Shown one piece after another: positions 16,555 to 26,191 of a stretch of DNA of 64,000 bases. The position numbers were made by a program, and so were the translations under genes. This DNA is from JASGDN01 sp049840815 (GTDB lineage: Bacteria > Chloroflexota > Chloroflexia > Thermomicrobiales > UBA6265). Every line of letters starts with the position of its first letter. Position 1 is the first letter of the stretch. The stretch lies in NCBI GenBank assembly GCA_049840815.1, contig JASGJI010000004.1:248001-312000 (forward strand). The letters are read 5' to 3'. The notes beneath the pieces were generated by a model. It saw only the letters and a program-made list of their open reading frames with translations. It had not been told where the DNA came from and did not search any database.

Positions 16555-16800
16555 GTGTTCTCTCTTCCCTCCTTCACCGATCAGCGCGCGGCGCTCGGCC
16601 CGCTCTCGTTCACGGTAGGCACCCGGCCTGCGGAATTCTTCGTGGTCGGCGAGCGGCGTGACGATCCCATGCACCTGCTCCTGCGCGATCCGGACGGCGT
16701 CTTTTATGGATGCCTCCTTCCGGATGGAGAGCCGACACCCGTGGAGCCAGACGACACGTGGCGGCTCGAACCGCAGGCGCTGGAGACGTCCATCCTCTGA
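16555..16800 (+). CDS. Small hypothetical protein
   Basis: An 81-residue protein with no recognised family: FTVGTRPAEFFVVGERR, then HLLLRDPDGVFYGCLLPDGE and DDTWRLEPQ. Alternating short strands suggest a small beta fold. The GTG at 16555 has GGAAGG 8 nt upstream; a GTG at 16546 is the alternative. It lies in the same direction as and between the PCu(A)C-like gene and the ThDP enzyme. Confidence 0.55.
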   Translation: MFSLPSFTDQRAALGPLSFTVGTRPAEFFVVGERRDDPMHLLLRDPDGVFYGCLLPDGEPTPVEPDDTWRLEPQALETSIL

Positions 16801-16920
16801 CCCTTTCCCTTTGTTGAACGCGCCTCGGCGGCACGGTCATCCATCATGACCTGCCGCCGAAGCGCGTTCAGTATCCTGTTCCCAGCGAGAGACGGCAGGT
16901 TGCACCGAGGAGCGATGGCG

Positions 16921-18714
16921 ATGAGCGGAGCGTGGACGCGGACGGTCGGGGATGGGATTGTCGAGCGGTTGCGGGCATGGGGCGTGAACCGGCTCTTCGG
17001 CTACTCTGGCGAGGGCATCAATGGACTGCTGGGGGCGCTGAACCGGGCCGGTGATGACAGCGGCGTGGAGTTCTTTCAGGTCCGGCACGAGGAATCCGCT
17101 GCACTGATGGCCTGCGGGCACGCGAAGTTTACCGGGAAGCCGGGTGTCGTCGTCGCGATGCAGGGGCCGGGGGCGGTGCACATCCTGAACGGCCTCTATG
17201 ATGCGAAGCTGGATCATCAGCCGGTTGTCGCCATCGTCGGGCAGGTCTCGCGGATGGCGGAGGGCAGCAACGTCGGGCAGGAAGTCGATTCGCTCGCGCT
17301 CTTCCGCGATGTTGCCAGTGACTTCTGCGAGATGGCGACCAGCGCCGCCGCCGTGCCCCACATCATCGACCGTGCGTTCCGGGTCGCGATCTCCCGGCGG
17401 ACGGTTGCCGTCGTCATCCTCCCCCACGACCTCCAGAACCTCCCGGCGGCGGACGCCTCCGGTTCGGCATCGACCCTCTCTGCGCCCATCATCGAACCGG
17501 CCCACATGATGCCGTCCGACGATGTGCTCCAACGCGCCGCCGATGTCCTGAACGCAGGCGAGCGGGTGGCGATCCTCGTCGGGGCAGGGGCGTTGCAGGC
17601 GACGGACGAGGTGGTCGCGGTGGCGGAGACCCTCGGCGCGGGCATTGCGAAGGCCCTGCTCGGGAAGGCGGCGGTGCCGGACGACATCCCGTTCGTGACC
17701 GGGTCGGTCGGGTGGCTGGGCACGGCGGCGAGCAACCGGATGATGGCCGAATGCGACACGCTCTTCATGATCGGCACGAACTTCCCGTATGTCGATTTCC
17801 TGCCGAAGCCGGGTCAGGCGCGCGGCGTGCAGATCGACCGCGACGCCGGGACGATCGGCGTGCGCTACCCGATCGAGGTGGGGTTGCCGGGTGATAGCGC
17901 GGAGACGCTGCGGGCGTTGTTGCCATTGCTCGTCCCCAAGGCGAACAACGCCTGGCGGGAACGGATCGAGGCGAACGTCCTCGCCTGGCGGGTGGAAGCG
18001 GCCCAGCGGGCGAACGAGCCGGCGAATCCGATCAATCCGCAGAAGCTCTTTACCACGCTCTCCCCGAAGCTGCCGGATCACGCCATCCTCTGCTCCGACT
18101 CGGGCAGTTCGACGGTCTGGTTCGGGCGACACCTCCAGATGCGGGCCGGGATGATGACCTCTGTCTCCGGCACGCTGATGACGATGGGGTGCGCCCTTCC
18201 CTACGCGCTGGCGGCGAAGCTTGCGCACCCCGATCGCCCGGCGCTCGCGTTCGTCGGCGATGGCGCGATGCAGATGAACGGGCTGAGCGAACTCCTGACC
18301 GTGGCCGATACCTGGCGGCGGTGGGACGATCCTCGTCTCGTGATCCTGGTGCTGAACAACCGCGATCTTGGGTTCGTGACGTGGGAGCAGCGGGCGATGG
18401 AGGGTGATGCCCGCTTCGATGCCTCGCAGGGCGTGCCGGAGTTCCCCTACGCGCGGTATGCCGAGATGCTGGGGTTGCGCGGCATCCTGCTGGAGGACCC
18501 GGACCAGATTGACGCGGCATTCGACGAGGCGCTGTCGGCGGATCGCCCGGTGCTGATCGAGGCGATCACCGATCCTTCCGTCCCGACCTTGCCGCCGGAG
18601 CCGGATGCGGCGGTGCTCGCGAAGCTCACGCGTGCGTTGGCGGCGGAATCGTCCGAGACGGCGGCGCCGGTCCGCGCCCAACTCGGTCGGGAAGGCGTCG
18701 TTATTCCGGAGTAG
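16921..18714 (+). CDS. Thiamine diphosphate-dependent enzyme, pyruvate oxidase/acetolactate synthase type
   Basis: A 597-residue three-domain ThDP enzyme. The N-terminal PYR domain has the activating glutamate in RHEESAALMACGHAKFTG. The central domain (about 190-330) is the nucleotide-binding-like fold. The C-terminal PP domain has the GDGAMQMNGLSEL...LNN ThDP/Mg motif. It decarboxylates a 2-keto acid, probably pyruvate, in the cytosol or at the membrane face. PoxB-like architecture is the closest, but no membrane-anchoring tail is seen. The ATG at 16921 is chosen because GAGGAG is 8 nt upstream; the nearer ATG at 16915 would be too close. Confidence 0.85.
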   Translation: MSGAWTRTVGDGIVERLRAWGVNRLFGYSGEGINGLLGALNRAGDDSGVEFFQVRHEESAALMACGHAKFTGKPGVVVAMQGPGAVHILNGLYDAKLDHQPVVAIVGQVSRMAEGSNVGQEVDSLALFRDVASDFCEMATSAAAVPHIIDRAFRVAISRRTVAVVILPHDLQNLPAADASGSASTLSAPIIEPAHMMPSDDVLQRAADVLNAGERVAILVGAGALQATDEVVAVAETLGAGIAKALLGKAAVPDDIPFVTGSVGWLGTAASNRMMAECDTLFMIGTNFPYVDFLPKPGQARGVQIDRDAGTIGVRYPIEVGLPGDSAETLRALLPLLVPKANNAWRERIEANVLAWRVEAAQRANEPANPINPQKLFTTLSPKLPDHAILCSDSGSSTVWFGRHLQMRAGMMTSVSGTLMTMGCALPYALAAKLAHPDRPALAFVGDGAMQMNGLSELLTVADTWRRWDDPRLVILVLNNRDLGFVTWEQRAMEGDARFDASQGVPEFPYARYAEMLGLRGILLEDPDQIDAAFDEALSADRPVLIEAITDPSVPTLPPEPDAAVLAKLTRALAAESSETAAPVRAQLGREGVVIPE

Positions 18715-18717
18715 CGA

Positions 18718-19419
18718 CTACTGTGAGCCGGTGGCCGCATCGTTGTAGTCGCGCATCGGCAGGTCGATGGGCTGGCGGTCCGTGGCCGGGACGAAGATCG
18801 GAGCGCTGGCCGTGAAGGCGATCCGATAGGTGCCGGGAGCTCGCTCGATCGTCAGGTGATGGGCCCCGGTCGGGACGGCGTCCAGCACGATCGTGCCATC
18901 GCCGTCGTCATCGCAGCTCGCGATGGGTGTCTCGTCGAGACTCAGGCAGACGCCAGGAACGAGTTCACCGCTCACGCGGTTGATGGGCCGGATCGTCAGT
19001 GGGGCGGCCGGGACATCCGGATCGACATCGGGCGTCACGTAGGCCCATTGGTAGGCGGGACCCAATGCGGCGACCGTCACCGTGAAGGTCGGGGAGCGGA
19101 GGAAGCCGGGTGTCACCCGTGTCTGCTCGACGCTGTAGGAGCCGGGAGGTACATCGGTGAAGTGGACGTTGCCCGTACCGGCTTCGTCGCAACGCGACTC
19201 GCTGAACCCGAGCAGGATGTAGCAATTGCCCGGCACCTGCAGGTCCGTGCGCGGGTCGAGCGTGCGGATCGTCAGCCCCATCGGATTGGGCATCGGCGTG
19301 TCCTGCGCAGATGCCATCGGGGTAGCGGTGCCTGGCCCCATGAGCATGCCGAGCACGGAGGTGGTGGTGAGGATGCGGGACCATCCATGCCGGATGCGGC
19401 GTCGATATCGCGTGATCAC
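18718..19419 (-). CDS. Secreted protein with two SpaA/prealbumin-like repeats
   Basis: A 233-residue exported protein: basic N-terminus, hydrophobic signal ending MASAQ, then two repeats of about 90 residues. Each has a cysteine pair and the same logic: PGNCYILLGFSESRCDEAG, VHFTDVPPGSYSVEQT and VPGVCLSLDETPIASCDDDG, IVLDAVPTGAHHLTIE. The 'VPPGxY' strand is typical of prealbumin-like/SpaA beta domains that decorate surfaces. It ends 3 bp from the convergent ThDP gene. Role is unknown, probably structural. Confidence 0.65.
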   Translation of the reverse strand: MITRYRRRIRHGWSRILTTTSVLGMLMGPGTATPMASAQDTPMPNPMGLTIRTLDPRTDLQVPGNCYILLGFSESRCDEAGTGNVHFTDVPPGSYSVEQTRVTPGFLRSPTFTVTVAALGPAYQWAYVTPDVDPDVPAAPLTIRPINRVSGELVPGVCLSLDETPIASCDDDGDGTIVLDAVPTGAHHLTIERAPGTYRIAFTASAPIFVPATDRQPIDLPMRDYNDAATGSQ

Positions 19420-19547
19420 CCGCCGGTTTCCTGCCTTCCTGTTCCTGGTATGCGTTCGGGATGTCCCGCAAGGGGGACAGCGTGCGCATGCACGATGATG
19501 GCCACCGGCCTTCGCGGCGGGAATGATAAGGGATCGGGCGCGACGGG

Positions 19548-21950
19548 TCAGTCGGCGGGATTCGATTGAAGGAGCAGGTCATCCTCGGTGGGCACCTGTC
19601 CCTCGCGGTAGGCCATTACCTGCCCACACATCGCGGAGACAATCGTCGCCACCCGTTGCACCTCGTTTCCGACACCGATGGCGGCCAGTGCAGTCCGGCG
19701 TTCGATCTCGTCCCCATCAGGGGCGGAGGGGGAGGCAGCAGGGAAGAGCATTGCCGCCCGGTGATTCGCGGCGAACTGGAGCGCATCGGCGGACTGACGG
19801 AGCGCGATGGATGGGTCTTCGACGGGCTGGCGACCCCGGTTGCGGAGGGAGGTTGCGATCCAGGTCAGCACGCGGTCGAGTTCGCCGCGGGCACGATCGA
19901 GCGGTGGTCGCAATGCGTCGATTCCATCCGCTCGCGCCAGATCGCCGAGCGAATTCTCCAGCGAGAGGATGGCGAGGGCTAGCTGTTGCGTCTCCCCGAC
20001 CAGCAGCGATGCCAGGAGTTGCGCTCGCGCCGGCACATTCGGCTCTTCCGCGAGGCGGGCGGCAGAAGCGGCGGCATTGGCCCGCGCCAGGCGCGAGGCC
20101 ATTCGCAAGTCTCGGATTTCCTCCGGGGTGTGCGAGCCGGGATCGAGCAGTTCCGTCAGCACCGCGTGCGAGGTGGCGCCCAGGGTCTCGACCATCCGGG
20201 CAAGCGTGACAGAGAGACGGCCACGCTCCCAGGTGGGCCAGATCAGGAAGAGGCCCAGAGCGATCCCTCCGCCGAGGAGGGTTGCCGTTCCCCGGTCCAC
20301 GATGGCCGTTTCTGGCGGGACGTCGACCAGCGTCAACAGGGCAACGACCCAGGCGGAGATCATCGTCGTCGCGAGGACGTTATTGCTGGGTGCCAGAAGC
20401 CGGAAGCAGAAGGCGAAGACGATGAGCGCCATCAGGGTAGCGAGCGTCCCAGATGGCAGCAGGATCATCACGGCGGTGCCGAGTCCAAGCCCGAACGCGG
20501 TTCCGATCAGGCGTCCGATGCCGCGCGACATGGTGATGCCGAATTGGGGACGCAGGATGATCGTCGCTGCCATCGGTGCCCAGTACCCGTGATGGAGATC
20601 GAGCAGGATCGCGGCGACACTCGCCGAAACGATGCAGGTCGAGAGGCGAATCGCGTGGCGGAAGGCGGCGGAGTCTGTGGTCAGGTTGGCCGACAGGGTT
20701 GTCCGGGCCTCTGCCAGGTGGACGCGAGTGACGCGCCAGATTGTGCTGGGGTTCGGGGTCCAGCGTTGCTGCAGGCGGAGATCGGTGGCGAGCTTGGCAA
20801 GCTCTGTCGTCTCCGTGCGCAACGAACGCATCCGATCCAGCAGCCGGAAGCGGGCGAACCAGATCCGCTGGCGTTCCTCTGGATTGAGCTGGAGGCGGTG
20901 AGGGCCGTCGGTATTGAGGGGGGCTGAATCCTCGTCGCAGGCGATGGCGAGCGAGTCGAGCGCGCGGTCCAGTGCGTCCAGTCGTCGGGCGAGGACCGCC
21001 GGATCCAGGGGATCACCGTCGAGGGCATCGGCGGCGAGCTCGATGGTGCGAGAGACCTCGTGCATGGCGGTGGACTGGATCGCGAGAATGCGGTTCCCGA
21101 TCCCGGCGCGATGGTCGATGATGGTGCGGTGGACGGCGAGCAGACTCGTTTGCAGGCGGTAGCAGACTTCGAGCACGGCGCTGCCAATCTCGGCGGCGGC
21201 CGGATGATGCTGGCCGCGCAGGAGGCGGGATGCTTCGACGAGTGCGGTATTGCCGGGACCTTCGCCGCGGCTGGAGGCGGGGTCGCGGGCGAACCGTGCT
21301 TCGAGGCGGAGAGCGTGGGCGAGGGCTTTCTGTTCGGCAGGGTGGGCGATGCGGAGGCCGGTTAGCCATGGGGGAAGATGCACGGGTGCAGACGAGACGA
21401 GGGTCTGGAAGGTGCCGGCGAGGAAGACGATTCCGCCGAGCTCGAGGGCGCAGAATCCGGCATGCGGATGGGCGCTGGCAAAGAGGAGGGCGAGGGTGGA
21501 GCAGATGCCGACCTGGATGGCGCCCAAGCCGAAGACGGCGAGCATTCCGGCGGAGAAGCTCCAGATCGCGAGGAGCAGGAGCAGGACCAGTTCGTATCCG
21601 CCCGCGAGATTTCCGGCGACGGTGGCGAGCGCGGCGCCAGTGGTAGCGGCCATCAGCCGGGGGAACTTGGTGAGGTCCGGCCCCGCCTGGTCGGAGATTG
21701 CGATGGTGTTGGTGCTGAAGCCGACGGTCATTGCGAGTTCGAGTTTTCCCGCCGCGATGCAGATGAGGAGTGGAGTAAAGAGCCCGATGGTGTTGCGCAG
21801 GGCCATTGAGACGGAGATTCGTGCGCGATCAACGTTGAGCAAGGAGCGCCAGATGCTGCGGGAGACCTCCGGCAGGCGGGCGGGGTGCACGCTGGGCTGG
21901 TCCGGGTGGGGTGGTTGTGTCGTGGCGGGAGCGGATGTGGGGGTGTTCAT
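19548..21950 (-). CDS. FUSC/YccS-type inner membrane protein
   Basis: An 800-residue protein with two blocks of hydrophobic helices (about 45-190 and 455-590), each followed by a long helical cytosolic region. The second block has the FUSC_2 signature: YWAPMAATIILRPQFG, SRGIGRLIGTAFGLGLGTA. Relatives include aromatic-acid efflux AaeB and YccS, so export of organic acids is possible but not proved. The ATG ending at 21950 fits a conserved-looking N-terminus (MNTPTSAPATTQPP), though no strong ribosome binding site is present. Confidence 0.78.
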   Translation of the reverse strand: MNTPTSAPATTQPPHPDQPSVHPARLPEVSRSIWRSLLNVDRARISVSMALRNTIGLFTPLLICIAAGKLELAMTVGFSTNTIAISDQAGPDLTKFPRLMAATTGAALATVAGNLAGGYELVLLLLLAIWSFSAGMLAVFGLGAIQVGICSTLALLFASAHPHAGFCALELGGIVFLAGTFQTLVSSAPVHLPPWLTGLRIAHPAEQKALAHALRLEARFARDPASSRGEGPGNTALVEASRLLRGQHHPAAAEIGSAVLEVCYRLQTSLLAVHRTIIDHRAGIGNRILAIQSTAMHEVSRTIELAADALDGDPLDPAVLARRLDALDRALDSLAIACDEDSAPLNTDGPHRLQLNPEERQRIWFARFRLLDRMRSLRTETTELAKLATDLRLQQRWTPNPSTIWRVTRVHLAEARTTLSANLTTDSAAFRHAIRLSTCIVSASVAAILLDLHHGYWAPMAATIILRPQFGITMSRGIGRLIGTAFGLGLGTAVMILLPSGTLATLMALIVFAFCFRLLAPSNNVLATTMISAWVVALLTLVDVPPETAIVDRGTATLLGGGIALGLFLIWPTWERGRLSVTLARMVETLGATSHAVLTELLDPGSHTPEEIRDLRMASRLARANAAASAARLAEEPNVPARAQLLASLLVGETQQLALAILSLENSLGDLARADGIDALRPPLDRARGELDRVLTWIATSLRNRGRQPVEDPSIALRQSADALQFAANHRAAMLFPAASPSAPDGDEIERRTALAAIGVGNEVQRVATIVSAMCGQVMAYREGQVPTEDDLLLQSNPAD

Positions 21951-22141
21951 GGGCTGGTTGAGGCGATGAGGCTGCGGCCGGAGAGACGGAAGCGGTGTCT
22001 CTGGCGCGCATCGACGGGGATGACACTCCGCTGCGCCGGGGAGTGTCATGATGACGTGGGTGGAAGTATGTCATGCCGGGCTGGCGAGCGTCGGGATGGA
22101 CTACACTTGGGGAAGAGTCGGCCTTGTATTGGGTCGGCGAT

Positions 22142-22224
22142 GCCGGGTTGGTGAAATGGCAGACACGCCAGATTTAGGATCTGGTGCCCGCGAGGGCGTG
22201 AAGGTTCGAATCCTTTACCCGGCA
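22142..22224 (+). tRNA. tRNA-Leu, anticodon UAG
   Basis: The acceptor stem GCCGGGT (22142-22148) pairs with ACCCGGC (22217-22223), with discriminator A at 22224. The anticodon stem CCAGA/TCTGG encloses the loop TTTAGGA with anticodon TAG. A long variable arm (GTGCCCGCGAGGGCGT) marks a class II leucine tRNA. The T arm has GGTTCGAATCC. The CCA end is not encoded (ACCCC follows). Its 3' end forms one repeat of the putative integrative element. Confidence 0.95.
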
Positions 22225-22226
22225 CC
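22209..22226 (+). repeat. Left attachment repeat (within tRNA-Leu 3' end)
   Basis: AATCCTTTACCCGGCACC spans the T arm, the 3' acceptor strand, the discriminator and two more bases. The same 18 bp occur in the same orientation at 53082-53099. Confidence 0.75.
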
Positions 22227-22279
22227 CCCACCTGAAAACCCCAGCAATGGCGCGGATTTTGATCCCGCCAGCGGCGCTC

Positions 22280-22296
22280 CGTCACAATTTCGTCAC
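22280..22296 (+). repeat. Arm-type repeat near the left end
   Basis: CGTCACAATTTCGTCAC has two GTCAC units. A near-identical copy, one base shorter, is at 52949-52964, also just inside the element. Paired subterminal repeats of this kind fit integrase arm-binding sites, but this is inferred from position only. Confidence 0.5.
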
Positions 22297-22508
22297 ACGC
22301 GCTGAAAATGCACGCTCAAAAACTCGGCACCTGAACGCCGGTTTCGTGTGCTCAAATCCAAGTGAATTAGCATGGTTTCGATGCCCTGAAATCGCAACCT
22401 GCGATGACGTCGCGGCTTGAAGGCGCAGTTGTAGCAGTTGTATTCATGCGCGTCTCGTTGGTACGCTGCACGGTATTGGTGGATCCAACCCGGGCACGAG
22501 GACAATCG

Positions 22509-24965
22509 ATGGCACTCAAGAAATCGCAGCTCTACAGTTCGCTCTGGGCGGGGGCCGACGAGCTCCGCGGCGGCATGGACGCCTCCGAGTATAAGGACTA
22601 CGTGCTCACCCTTCTCTTTGTGAAGTACGTCTCCGACAAGGCGAAGATCGATCGGCACAGTCTGATCGACGTTCCCGAGGGCGGTTCTTTCGACGACCTG
22701 ATTGCCCTAAAGGGAACAACCCACATCGGCGAGGGGATCAACGTCGCCATCCGCAAGCTCGCCGACGCCAACGAGCTACAGGGTGTCATCAACAAAGCCG
22801 ATTTCAACGACCCTGCCAAGCTGGGTGATGGCAAGGCGATGCAGGATCGCCTCTCCAAGCTGATCGGCATCTTCCAGAACCTCGATTTCTCGCAGTCGAA
22901 GGCCGAGGGCGACGACTTGCTTGGCGATGCCTACGAATACCTGATGCGCCATTTCGCCACCGAGTCCGGCAAGAGCAAGGGCCAGTTCTACACCCCGGCC
23001 GAAGTCTCCCGCGTCATGGCCCAGCTGATCGGAATCACGCCCACCACCCTCAAATCCGCCACCGTCTACGACCCCACCTGCGGCTCCGGTTCTCTCCTGA
23101 TCAAGGTGGCCGACTACGCCCCGAACGGCCTCACGATCTACGGCCAGGAGAAGGACAACGCCACCTGGGCCCTCGCCAAGATGAACATGGTGCTCCACGG
23201 CAATGAGGTGAACGACATCCGGCTCGGGGACTCTCTTGCCGATCCGAAGTTCACCCACGATGGTAAGCTCGACACGTTCGACTTCCTGGTCGCCAATCCG
23301 CCATTTTCTGTCAAGTCGTGGACGAACGGGCTCGAGAACGAGTACGGCCGCTTCGATGGCTATGCTCGTCCGCCGGAGAAGAATGGCGACTACGCCTTTC
23401 TCCTGCATATGGTTAAGTCGCTCAAGTCCACGGGCAAGGGCGCGGTGATTCTGCCCCACGGCGTCCTCTTCCGGGGCAACGCGGAGGCCACTATCCGCCG
23501 CTCGCTGATCCAACGAGGCTACATCAAGGGCATTATCGGCCTGCCTGCGAACCTTTTCTACGGCACCGGCATTCCCGCCTGCATCATCGTGCTCGACAAG
23601 GAGAACGCCGCCACCCGCGCCGGCATCTTCATGATCGACGCATCCAAGGGCTTCGCCAAGGATGGCCCCAAGAACCGCCTGCGTCCGCGCGACATGCACA
23701 AGATCGTGGATGCCTTCACCCGCCAGCAGGAGATCGCGCGGTATTCTCGCCTGGTGCCGATGGCGGAGATCGCGGACCCCAGGAACGACTACAACCTCAA
23801 CATCCCGCGGTACATCGACGCCTCCGAACCGGAAGATATCCAGGATCTTCGCGCCCACCTCCACGGCGGTATCCCGGAGCGCGATCTGGACGCTCTCCAA
23901 CCCTATTGGGAGGCGTTCCCGTCCTTGCGGGCGGCCCTATTCCGTCCGCTGCGTGAGGGCTATACCGAGCTGGCAGTGGACAAGGCCGCCATCCGCGAGA
24001 CCATCGCCAGCGATCCCGATGTCCGGGCGCTCAGCGTGGCCACGGCAGACCTCGTCACTGAATGGTGGGGCAACCACCGTGCAAATCTCACCGCCATCAC
24101 GCCCACCCTGCGCCCGGCCGACCTGATCTCTGAACTTGGTGAGAGCCTGCTCAGCCGGTTTCGGACTCGCCCGCTGATCGACGCGTACGGTGTCTACGAG
24201 CAACTGATGAGCTACTGGAACGAGGTCATGCACGATGACGTCGTCCTGATTATGGCCGATGGATGGGTTGGAGCATCGCTTCCCCGCAATGCTCAGATCA
24301 TTGGGTACGAGAAAGACGACAAAACGAAGCCGAAATTCGAGCCTGCGCAGTTCGTCTTTGGTACAGGTGTGCGTGCCAGACGGTTTGTCACGGATCTCAT
24401 CCCGCCGGAACAAATCATGAATCGGTATTTCGCCGCCGAACAGGAACTGCTGGATGGCCTGACCGCCGACTGTGAGTTGGCGACCCATGCCGTCGAGGAG
24501 TTTGTTGAAGAACACGGCAGCGAGGGCGGCCTTCTGTGGGATGCGACGAATGATGACGGTAAGGTTACCAGCAAGACTGCGAGCGACCGGCTGAGAATCG
24601 CGAAGCGTGAAGGTGCCGATCAGGACGAACTTGATGCGCTGACGCGTGCTGTCAGCCTGTTCAAAATCGAGTCGGCGGCAAAGAAGAAGGTCAAGGACAC
24701 GACGACACGCCTTCAGGAGCAGGCACTCGCCCAGTACGGAGAACTCTCCGAGAGCGATGTGCAGCTCCTGGTGCTCGATGACAAGTGGGGTGTCACGATC
24801 ATCCGGGGCGTCGAGTCCGAGCTCCAATCGCTGATCCAGCAACTCATGAGCCGTCTTCGCGTGCTGGCCGACCGCTACGAATCCACCCTCAGTAGCATCG
24901 AATGCGAGGTTGAGAGTCTGAGCGAAAGGGTAGCTAAGCATCTTGCAGCAATGGGGGTTGAGTGA
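22509..24965 (+). CDS. hsdM: Type I restriction-modification system methyltransferase subunit
   Basis: An 818-residue N6-adenine methyltransferase. The N-terminal HsdM helical domain (ALKKSQLYSSLWAGADELRGGMDASEYK) is followed by the Rossmann methylase with motif I DPTCGSGSLL and catalytic NPPF (FLVANPPFSV). A long C-terminal extension (about 480-818), helical and partly charged, makes it larger than the classical 500-residue HsdM. With HsdS it protects host DNA. GAGGA lies before the ATG at 22509. It overlaps hsdS and is the first gene of a five-gene operon in the element. Confidence 0.93.
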   Translation: MALKKSQLYSSLWAGADELRGGMDASEYKDYVLTLLFVKYVSDKAKIDRHSLIDVPEGGSFDDLIALKGTTHIGEGINVAIRKLADANELQGVINKADFNDPAKLGDGKAMQDRLSKLIGIFQNLDFSQSKAEGDDLLGDAYEYLMRHFATESGKSKGQFYTPAEVSRVMAQLIGITPTTLKSATVYDPTCGSGSLLIKVADYAPNGLTIYGQEKDNATWALAKMNMVLHGNEVNDIRLGDSLADPKFTHDGKLDTFDFLVANPPFSVKSWTNGLENEYGRFDGYARPPEKNGDYAFLLHMVKSLKSTGKGAVILPHGVLFRGNAEATIRRSLIQRGYIKGIIGLPANLFYGTGIPACIIVLDKENAATRAGIFMIDASKGFAKDGPKNRLRPRDMHKIVDAFTRQQEIARYSRLVPMAEIADPRNDYNLNIPRYIDASEPEDIQDLRAHLHGGIPERDLDALQPYWEAFPSLRAALFRPLREGYTELAVDKAAIRETIASDPDVRALSVATADLVTEWWGNHRANLTAITPTLRPADLISELGESLLSRFRTRPLIDAYGVYEQLMSYWNEVMHDDVVLIMADGWVGASLPRNAQIIGYEKDDKTKPKFEPAQFVFGTGVRARRFVTDLIPPEQIMNRYFAAEQELLDGLTADCELATHAVEEFVEEHGSEGGLLWDATNDDGKVTSKTASDRLRIAKREGADQDELDALTRAVSLFKIESAAKKKVKDTTTRLQEQALAQYGELSESDVQLLVLDDKWGVTIIRGVESELQSLIQQLMSRLRVLADRYESTLSSIECEVESLSERVAKHLAAMGVE

Positions 24966-26191
24966 TGACTTTGGCGCTTCCAGTAGGCTGGACTTTGGCT
25001 CAGATAGGAGAGCTCGCTCAGGTACGAGGCGGAAAGCGTCTGCCAGCCGGATTTGAACTGCAGGATACACCTACGCCTTTTCCATACATACGCGTGACTG
25101 ATATGCGCGATGGCGGTGTTGACGACACTGGTATCCGCTTTGTACCTGTGAAGGCGGCCCCAGCAATTCGCAACTATCGCATCGGGAAGGATGATATTTT
25201 CATCAGCGTTGCCGGTACGCTTGGAGTCGTAGGCCGGGTGCCATCGAGCCTGCATAATGCCAACCTTACAGAGAATGCTGATCGACTTACTGAGATCAAG
25301 TGCAACCTCGAATTCTTGATGTATTCGTTGCTGAGCGATCCCATCCAGCGCGAGATCGAGGCTATTCGAACGATTGGTGCTCAGCCCAAGCTTGCGCTGG
25401 GCCGAATTAAAAGTTTTGAAATCACTCTCCCATCAGATAAGAATGAGCAAGCTCGCATCGCCTCCGCCCTCTCCGACGCCGACGACCTCATCGCCGCCCT
25501 TGAACGCCACATCGCCAAGAGGCGCGCGATCAAGCAGGGCATAATGCAAGAGTTGCTGACCGGACGGACGCGGCTTCCGGGATTCGACGGACCCGTTCCC
25601 GTTGTGAAGTTGGGGGGCATCGCATCAATGAAGAGTGGAGGCACGCCTGACACCAAGGTCTCGCGCTACTACGGAGGCGATATACCGTGGGTGTCAATCT
25701 CAGATATGACATCTGGAGGGAAGTACATCAGGAGCACACACCAAACACTCACGGAGGCGGGGCTCAAGAGGAGTGCCGCCAAGCTTTATGCCCCCGACGT
25801 CGTGTTGTATGCGATGTATGCGTCCTTGGGCGAATGCAGCATGGCTATTGGTCAAGTCACGTCGAGTCAAGCGATTCTTGGTATCCAAGCCGATTCAGAG
25901 CTAGATCGAGAATTTCTTTATTATTGCCTTCAGTCATCGAGAGATAGGGTAAGGACACTGGGGCAGCAAGGCACGCAATCCAATCTCAACGCAGGCATGG
26001 TTCGAAACTTTGAGATTCGTCTCCCACCAATTGGGGAACAAACTGCCATAGTTGAGGTGTTGTCGGATGCTGATGCCGATATCGAAGCCCTCGAACGACG
26101 CCTCAAGACGACGCGCGACATCAAACAAGGGATGATGCAGGAATTGCTCACTGGACGAACCCGCCTGCCGGTGGAGGAGGATGCTGAGTGA
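24965..26191 (+). CDS. hsdS: Type I restriction-modification specificity subunit
   Basis: A 408-residue HsdS with two target-recognition domains (about 1-155 and 205-360). Each is followed by a conserved helical spacer: SDADDLIAALERHIAKRRAIKQG, then MQELLTGRTRLP, repeated as SDADADIEALERR, then MQELLTGRTRLP. Two domains imply a bipartite recognition site. The ATG overlaps the hsdM stop; a GTG at 24962 is an alternative. The recognition domains have visibly lower GC and different codon choice than neighbouring genes, as is common for exchanged hsdS domains. Confidence 0.92.
   Translation: MTLALPVGWTLAQIGELAQVRGGKRLPAGFELQDTPTPFPYIRVTDMRDGGVDDTGIRFVPVKAAPAIRNYRIGKDDIFISVAGTLGVVGRVPSSLHNANLTENADRLTEIKCNLEFLMYSLLSDPIQREIEAIRTIGAQPKLALGRIKSFEITLPSDKNEQARIASALSDADDLIAALERHIAKRRAIKQGIMQELLTGRTRLPGFDGPVPVVKLGGIASMKSGGTPDTKVSRYYGGDIPWVSISDMTSGGKYIRSTHQTLTEAGLKRSAAKLYAPDVVLYAMYASLGECSMAIGQVTSSQAILGIQADSELDREFLYYCLQSSRDRVRTLGQQGTQSNLNAGMVRNFEIRLPPIGEQTAIVEVLSDADADIEALERRLKTTRDIKQGMMQELLTGRTRLPVEEDAE

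Noticed and set aside
24965..26191. Phase-variable hsdS through recombination of its two internal repeats
   Set aside because: The protein repeats are similar, but the DNA is clearly diverged and no second hsdS or recombinase sits in the operon.
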